This document shows positions 6,804 through 12,126 of a stretch of DNA of 12,126 nt, in pieces. A program made the position numbers and the translations under genes. The notes under the pieces are model-generated. The model made no database searches. It worked only from the letters and a program-made list of their open reading frames with translations, and was not told where the DNA came from. Position 1 is the first letter of the stretch. Each line of letters starts with the position of its first letter. The stretch is from Polyangia bacterium (GTDB lineage: Bacteria; Myxococcota_A; Polyangia; Polyangiales; Polyangiaceae), in assembly GCA_030433055.1 (NCBI GenBank), contig JAUILJ010000152.1:1-12126 (forward strand), in the 5' to 3' direction.

Positions 6804-7901
6804 ATGAAAGCCAAAGCTCCCAGGTTCTCGCGGCGTTCCCTAGCGCCAGTGCTCATTGCCCTCGTCGCCTTCTTGCTCGCAGGATGCAAGGGGTCGGGTG
6901 AGAGCGGCGGTGAAAAGGCAAGCGCCACCACCGGCGACGTCAGCCTCAATGGCGCGGGCGCGACGTTTCCGTACCCGCTCTATTCCAAGTGGATGAGCGA
7001 GTACAACAAGCAGAACCCCAACGTGAAGATCAACTACCAGAGCATTGGCTCTGGCGGTGGCATCCGACAGATCCTCGCGGGTACGGTGGACTTTGGCGCG
7101 AGCGACGCTCCGATGAGCGACTCGGAGATGAAGAAGGCGCCACACACCCTGCATCACATCCCCGCGACGCTTGGCGGCGTTGCGGTAGCCTACAACCTCG
7201 AGGGCTTGAAGGATCTCAAGCTGTCTTCCGAGGCGCTTGCGGGGATCTACCTGGGCAACATCACCAAGTGGAACGATGCCAAGATCGCCGAGACCAACGA
7301 CGGCTTAACGCTCCCTGATCAAGACATCACGGTGGTGTACCGCAGCGATGGCAGCGGCACGACGTCGGTCTTCAGTGACTACCTGGCCAAGGTGTCCAGC
7401 GACTGGAAAGACAAGGTCGGCGTTGGCAAGAGCCTGAAGTGGCCCAAGGGCCTCGGCGCCAAGGGTAACGAAGGCGTGACAGGTCAGGTGAAGACCACGA
7501 AGGGCGCCATCGGTTACGTCGAGCTGGCCTACGCCATCACGAGCAAGCTCGAGGTCGCGGCGCTCAAGAACAAGAGCGGTGAATTCCTCAAGCCCTCGAT
7601 CGACGCCATCACCGCCGCGGCCGCTGGTGAAGCTCTCCCCGATAGCCTCACCACCTCCATCACCGACAGCCCCGGCAAGGGCGCCTACCCCATCTCCTCC
7701 TACAGCTACTTGTTGGTCTACGAAGACACCAAGGACACGACCAAGGGTGAGGCCCTGGCGAAGTTCATCTGGTGGGCAATCCACGACGGCCAGAAAATGG
7801 CTGGCGCGCTCCACTACGCACCGCTCCCTGACGCGGTGGTCAAGCAGGTCGAGGCTCGCTTGAAGACTCTCAAGGCCGGTGCCAAGACACTGCTGCCCTG
7901 A
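6804..7901 (+). CDS. pstS: Phosphate ABC transporter, periplasmic phosphate-binding lipoprotein PstS
   Basis: From ATG 6804 the protein has 365 residues. It starts with a basic N-region, a hydrophobic core and the lipobox L25-A-G-C28, so it should be lipid-anchored facing the periplasm. The PstS phosphate-site segments are present: G50-A-G-A-T-F-P, S80-I-G-S-G-G-G-I-R88-Q, A99-S-D-A-P-M, and R180-S-D-G-S-G-T-T187. KGAIGYVELAYA and the closing segments also match the family. It captures phosphate and delivers it to PstC/PstA. The frame is open upstream to GTG 6738 and ATG 6759, but those starts would put 15-22 extra residues before the signal peptide and overlap the TGTCAC sites; the 6804 start gives a normal signal sequence. 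SRRSLA at 9-14 resembles a Tat motif, unusual for this protein. It is the first gene of the pst cluster, with pstC 40 bp downstream. Confidence 0.95.
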   Translation: MKAKAPRFSRRSLAPVLIALVAFLLAGCKGSGESGGEKASATTGDVSLNGAGATFPYPLYSKWMSEYNKQNPNVKINYQSIGSGGGIRQILAGTVDFGASDAPMSDSEMKKAPHTLHHIPATLGGVAVAYNLEGLKDLKLSSEALAGIYLGNITKWNDAKIAETNDGLTLPDQDITVVYRSDGSGTTSVFSDYLAKVSSDWKDKVGVGKSLKWPKGLGAKGNEGVTGQVKTTKGAIGYVELAYAITSKLEVAALKNKSGEFLKPSIDAITAAAAGEALPDSLTTSITDSPGKGAYPISSYSYLLVYEDTKDTTKGEALAKFIWWAIHDGQKMAGALHYAPLPDAVVKQVEARLKTLKAGAKTLLP

Positions 7902-7941
7902 GCATCGCCGCGAGGAAACAATCTAGCCAGAGGTCGAGTCC

Positions 7942-8928
7942 GTGTCTGAGGCAAGAGCGACAGCCATCGTCCGCAAGCCGCCGCGCTGGTTGCCTTGGCT
8001 TGGATCGAAGAGCAACCCTGGAGACACCGTGTTCCGCGGCGCCTCCAGGTTCTTCGCGCTGCTAGTCATCGTGCTGCTCCTCGCGATGGCCTACGAGATG
8101 GGTCAGGCGTCTACGGCCTCCTTCAAGGAGTTCGGGTGGCGCTTCATCATCAGCCGCGAGTGGGATCCGGTAAACGAGCAGTTCGGCGCGCTCCCCTTCA
8201 TCTTCGGCACCGTGGTGTCGTCGCTGCTCGCGCTGTTCATCGCGGTCCCGGTGGCGCTCGGCATCGCCATCTATCTGTCTGAGCTCGCGCCGATGTGGCT
8301 GCGCAAGCCGGTTGGATTCCTGGTCGAGCTGCTCGCGGCGGTGCCTTCGGTGGTCTACGGGCTCTGGGGGATCTTCGTGCTGGCTCCGATGATGGCGCAG
8401 ACCGTCGAGCCCGCGCTGCGCAAGACGCTCGGCTTCTTGCCGCTCTTCTCGGGCCCCAACCAAGGCTTCGGAATGCTCAGCGGTGGGCTCATCCTGGCCA
8501 TCATGATCTTGCCCACGATCTCCAGCGTGAGCCGAGAGGTACTGCAGGCGGTGCCCATGAACCTGCGCGAAGGGGCGACGGCCCTGGGCGCGACGCGCTG
8601 GGAAGTGGTGCGGGTAGGCGTACTACCCTACGCCCGCTCCGGCCTGGTGGGGGCCATCATCCTGGGCCTCGGGCGCGCCCTCGGCGAGACCATGGCGATC
8701 ACGATGCTGATCGGGAACCGACCGGAGATCAGCAGCTCACTCTTCGCGCCGTCGTACACCATGGCGAGCGTCATCGCGAACGAGTTCACCGAGGCGACCG
8801 CAGACGTTCACCTCGCCGCCCTCGCCGAGATCGCGTTCCTGCTGTTCGGAGTGACGCTGCTGCTGAACATCATCGCTCGGCTCCTGGTCTGGCAGGTCGC
8901 GCGGAACGAAGCGAAGGGGGCGCGATGA
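7942..8928 (+). CDS. pstC: Phosphate ABC transporter permease PstC
   Basis: A 328-residue inner-membrane permease with about six membrane segments, of usual PstC size. The segment FGALPFIFGTVVSS, the VPSVVYGLWGIFVLAP stretch, and the EAA loop starting REGATALGAT (Glu210, Gly216), followed by GRALGETMA, are typical of PstC. The EAA loop docks onto PstB. With PstA it forms the phosphate channel across the inner membrane. The start is GTG 7942, supported by AGAGG at 7929-7933, 8 bases upstream. Its TGA overlaps the pstA ATG (ATGA at 8925-8928), indicating translational coupling. Confidence 0.95.
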   Translation: MSEARATAIVRKPPRWLPWLGSKSNPGDTVFRGASRFFALLVIVLLLAMAYEMGQASTASFKEFGWRFIISREWDPVNEQFGALPFIFGTVVSSLLALFIAVPVALGIAIYLSELAPMWLRKPVGFLVELLAAVPSVVYGLWGIFVLAPMMAQTVEPALRKTLGFLPLFSGPNQGFGMLSGGLILAIMILPTISSVSREVLQAVPMNLREGATALGATRWEVVRVGVLPYARSGLVGAIILGLGRALGETMAITMLIGNRPEISSSLFAPSYTMASVIANEFTEATADVHLAALAEIAFLLFGVTLLLNIIARLLVWQVARNEAKGAR

Positions 8929-9790
8929 GCGGCACCGGCTTGACCGTGAACGACGCCACCTACAAGGCGCGAAAGATCAAGGACCTGCTCGTGCGGGGCA
9001 TCTGCGTTGCCTTCACGCTGCTCGCCCTGGTCCCGCTCTTCAGCGTGCTCTATTACCTCACGGTAAGGGGGATCGGCGGCGTCAACCTGGCGTTCTTCAC
9101 CGAGCTCCCCAAGCCGGTAGGCGAAGAGGGTGGCGGCATGGCCAACGCCATCGTCGGCACCCTGGAGCTGGTGGGCCTGTCCTGCTTGTTCGGGATCCCG
9201 CCTGGGGCGATGGCGGGGATCTACCTGGCGGAGTTCCGCGAGAGCAAATTCTCCCGGGTGGTGCGCTTCAGCGCGGATGTGCTCGCGGGCGTGCCGTCGA
9301 TCACCGTCGGGGTGTTCGTCTACGGCATCTTCGTGCTGACGATGAAGCGCTTCAGCATGGTCGCCGGCGCGGTCGCGCTGGCGGTGCTGATGCTGCCCAC
9401 GGTGACACGCACGACCGAAGAACTGATGCGCTTGGTGCCTGTCCAGCTGCGCGAAGCGGGCCTGGGGCTCGGGCTGCCTCGCTGGCGGGTCACGCTCAAG
9501 ATCGTTTTCCGCACGGCACTACCTGGGATCGTCACCGGGATCATGTTGTCCGTGGCTCGAGTCGCGGGGGAGACGGCACCGCTGCTGTTCACTGCGCTCT
9601 CGAATCGGTTCTGGAACGACGGTATCGACCAACCGGTCGCGTCACTTCCGGTTCAGATCTACACCTATGCCGTGTCCCCATTCGAAGACTGGCACCGTCA
9701 AGCCTGGGCCGCTGCGCTGATGCTGGTGGTCTTCATCCTGATCCTCAACGTGACAGCGCGCCTGACGGTGCGTCACCGGGTGAAAACGCG

Positions 9791-9794
<4 letters not shown>
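8925..9794 (+). CDS. pstA: Phosphate ABC transporter permease PstA
   Basis: A 289-residue multi-spanning permease partner of PstC. Family segments seen are GGMANAIVGTLELVG, then GIPPGAMAGIYLAEF, VLAGVPSITVGVFVYG, the EAA loop REAGLGLGLPRWRVT (Glu177), and VARVAGETAPLLFTA. The start ATG 8925 overlaps the pstC stop and has an AAGGGGG ribosome-binding site at 8914-8920. The frame stays open further upstream to 8295, but that part is only an out-of-frame reading of pstC. The stop overlaps the pstB start by ATGA (9791-9794). Confidence 0.95.
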
Positions 9795-10657
<863 letters not shown>

Positions 10658-10784
10658 CCTTGGGCGCCAGCGGGGCGCTGCGGGTCGTAACTGGTTCAGC
10701 GCGAGGCACATTCCGCGCGGCATCGACGAGGCTTCCCAAGCAGGCTGCAAACCACGGGTGCAGCCCAAACGCCAAGGTGACGAC

Positions 10785-11477
10785 ATGAATCGGCACACCG
10801 ATCGAGAGTACGAGCGCGAGCTCAGAGAGCTGAGAGACAGCATTCTGCACATGGGCTCCAAGGTGGAGGCCATGGTGGACACCGCCATGCAGGCGTTCGA
10901 CTCCCGGGATGCGAACTTGGCACGCCGCACGATGCTGATCGATCAGGAGGTCGACCAGCTCGAGCTCGACATCGACCATCGCTGCCTCAGGCTGCTCGCG
11001 CGGCGCCAACCGGTGGCCAGCGATCTGCGATTCATCACCACCAGCTTGAAGCTGGTGACCGACCTCGAGCGTTCGGGCGATCTCGCAGCCAACATCTGTG
11101 AGCGAACCCTGGAGCTCATCGACTATCCGCCGGTCCAGATCGACCCGCGCCTACCTCGCATGGCCGCGCTCGCGCGGGAGATGCTGGAGGACGCCCTGAA
11201 CAGCTTCGTCAACAAGGACCCGACGCGAGCGCGCAGTGTCGTGGAGCGCGACTCGGTGGTCGACGCCTGCTACGCAGAGACGTTCCCCGCACTCGGAGCG
11301 CGCATGGCGAGCGAGCCGGAGACCGCCCAGCGCCTGCTCTCGGTGGGGCGCTACCTCGAGCGCATCGCGGACCACGCGACGAACATCGCCGAGGACGTCG
11401 TCTACATGGTCGAGGGTGAGATCATCCGGCACCAGGCGGCCGATCGCGCGCGCGAGCGGCGGCGCGAGGAGTCCTGA
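10785..11477 (+). CDS. phoU: Phosphate-specific transport system accessory protein PhoU
   Basis: A 230-residue helical protein of normal PhoU length. The two three-helix repeats each carry the metal-binding E/DxxxD signature: D93-L-E-R-S-G-D99-LAANI in the first, and L191-E-R-I-A-D196-HATNIAEDVVYM in the second. RQPVASDLRFI, also typical, precedes the first motif. PhoU represses Pho signalling when phosphate is plentiful, acting with the Pst transporter and the PhoR kinase. ATG 10785 is preferred because AAGGTGA (10774-10780) is a good ribosome-binding site; an in-frame GTG at 10758 is less likely. A 127-bp gap separates it from pstB, so it is not translationally coupled to pstCAB and could have its own promoter. 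No Pho-box-like site or clear terminator was seen in that gap. Confidence 0.95.
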   Translation: MNRHTDREYERELRELRDSILHMGSKVEAMVDTAMQAFDSRDANLARRTMLIDQEVDQLELDIDHRCLRLLARRQPVASDLRFITTSLKLVTDLERSGDLAANICERTLELIDYPPVQIDPRLPRMAALAREMLEDALNSFVNKDPTRARSVVERDSVVDACYAETFPALGARMASEPETAQRLLSVGRYLERIADHATNIAEDVVYMVEGEIIRHQAADRARERRREES

Positions 11478-11565
11478 GCAGCGGACTCACCGGCCCTTCG
11501 TGCAATCTTCGTACACGACTCGGGGAGAAACGGGCGCCGCTACGCCGAATAGACAAGTCGTGGAC

Positions 11566-12126
11566 ATGCACGCTTCGAACGGGGCCGGGGGCCGCAGGCC
11601 GAGCGCGGCGCCCCGCGGCCCGGCGACGGATCACACGGGGGGCTCCCGCACCGACGGGCCCTATGGGGCGGCGCGCGGCTCGACGGCCGTCGCGGCGCGC
11701 CAGGTGCGCTGGACGCCGCGCTGGACCGGCGACGCCCGCGCCTTCGTGGACGAGCTGATCGGATGGTTGGTCTCGGTCGGCCGCGAGCCCTCCGTCGGCG
11801 GCGGGACGTGGCTAGACCACGCGCTCGGGACCGCCGACCGCGCGCGACTGGACGGCGCTCGGGACGAGCTCGTCGTGGCGGCCCTCCTGCACGACGTCGG
11901 CGCACCGCTGGCGGCGCGCATCGACGCCTCGGGTGAGTCCCTCGCGGTCCACGAGCACCTCGGCGCAGCCTGGCTCGCCCGCTTCTTCCCTTCCTCCGTG
12001 ACGGAGCCGATCCGCCTCCACGTCATGGCCGGACGCTGGCTGCTCGCGACGGAGCCGGGCTTCGCCGAGTCCCTGCAGCCCCACGCCGGGGTGCGCCTCG
12101 GAGCCGCCGGCGGTCCGCTCACGAAG
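11566..12126 (+). CDS. HD-domain protein related to PhnZ-type diiron oxygenases, 3' truncated
   Basis: The frame is open from ATG 11566 to the window end (187 residues so far, no stop). HD-family ligands are visible: H85 (in WLDHALG), H109-D110 (in AALLHDVG), H129 (in VHEHLGAAWL), and H152 (in RLHVMAGRW), with AGGPLTK near the end. The spacings (24 residues from H85 to H109, then 19 from D110 to H129 and 23 from H129 to H152) closely follow those I recall for PhnZ, which oxidatively cleaves hydroxylated 2-aminoethylphosphonate to glycine and phosphate. The PhnZ Tyr/Glu pair before the first His and the Lys four residues after the last His are replaced (P75/G78 and G156), so the substrate may differ. 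The last expected ligand, an Asp, lies beyond the window. The first 45 residues are low-complexity, so a later start such as GTG 11704 is possible; no good ribosome-binding site is seen. The gene begins 88 bp after phoU. Confidence 0.72.
   Translation, partial: MHASNGAGGRRPSAAPRGPATDHTGGSRTDGPYGAARGSTAVAARQVRWTPRWTGDARAFVDELIGWLVSVGREPSVGGGTWLDHALGTADRARLDGARDELVVAALLHDVGAPLAARIDASGESLAVHEHLGAAWLARFFPSSVTEPIRLHVMAGRWLLATEPGFAESLQPHAGVRLGAAGGPLTK

Noticed and set aside
8295..8924. 210-codon upstream extension of the pstA frame
   Set aside because: It is an out-of-frame reading of pstC, rich in Arg and without membrane segments; pstA starts at the ATGA overlap.
10699..10718. GCGCG/CGCGC inverted repeat between pstB and phoU
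   Set aside because: Five base pairs of alternating GC around a 10-nt loop is expected by chance in this composition.
11540..12122. Overlapping - strand frames at the right end of the window
   Set aside because: They oppose the HD-domain gene, are Arg/Pro/Ser-rich and carry no motifs; the + strand frame has an ordered set of metal ligands.

Overview
The window is GC-rich throughout, with G/C-dominated third codon positions. Its gene types (stand-alone PAS-hybrid histidine kinase, cytochrome P450, Pst locus behind a Porin_O_P-type porin) suit a Gram-negative, deltaproteobacterial or Myxococcota-like genome. That placement is inference: no rRNA or other phylogenetic marker is present, and the outer-membrane porin and lipoprotein signals only establish a diderm cell. 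All supported genes lie on the + strand.

Layout. (1) 1-339: the C-terminal part of a universal stress protein, followed 51 bp later by an ArsB/NhaD/SLC13-type ion transporter (391-1806). (2) 1807-1974: a leader with nested inverted repeats, then a soluble bacterial cytochrome P450 (1975-3165) ending in a strong hairpin (3180-3207). (3) About 285 bp with no convincing gene, then a cytosolic PAS / HisKA / HATPase / receiver hybrid kinase (about 3493-5097). (4) 5098-11477: a phosphate-acquisition locus consisting of an OprP/OprO-type porin, pstS, pstC, pstA, pstB and phoU. Pho-box-like TGTCAC half-sites lie before both the porin and pstS. (5) 11566-12126: the start of a gene running off the window. 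It encodes an HD-domain protein whose metal-ligand spacing matches the phosphonate-cleaving oxygenase PhnZ, but residues that PhnZ uses for substrate handling are not conserved.

How the genes work together. The porin would let phosphate through the outer membrane, the lipoprotein PstS would capture it in the periplasm, PstC/PstA/PstB would import it using ATP, and PhoU would couple transporter state to Pho signalling. pstC/pstA and pstA/pstB overlap by ATGA, so pstCAB is translationally coupled. PhoB/PhoR are not in the window. The HD-domain protein next to phoU could add an organophosphorus-related activity, but this is unproven. The permease, P450 and hybrid kinase have no demonstrable functional link to the phosphate genes.

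The most interesting leads are the divergent PhnZ-like protein, the paired or inverted TGTCAC elements before the porin and pst genes, and a possible three-way-junction structure upstream of the P450.
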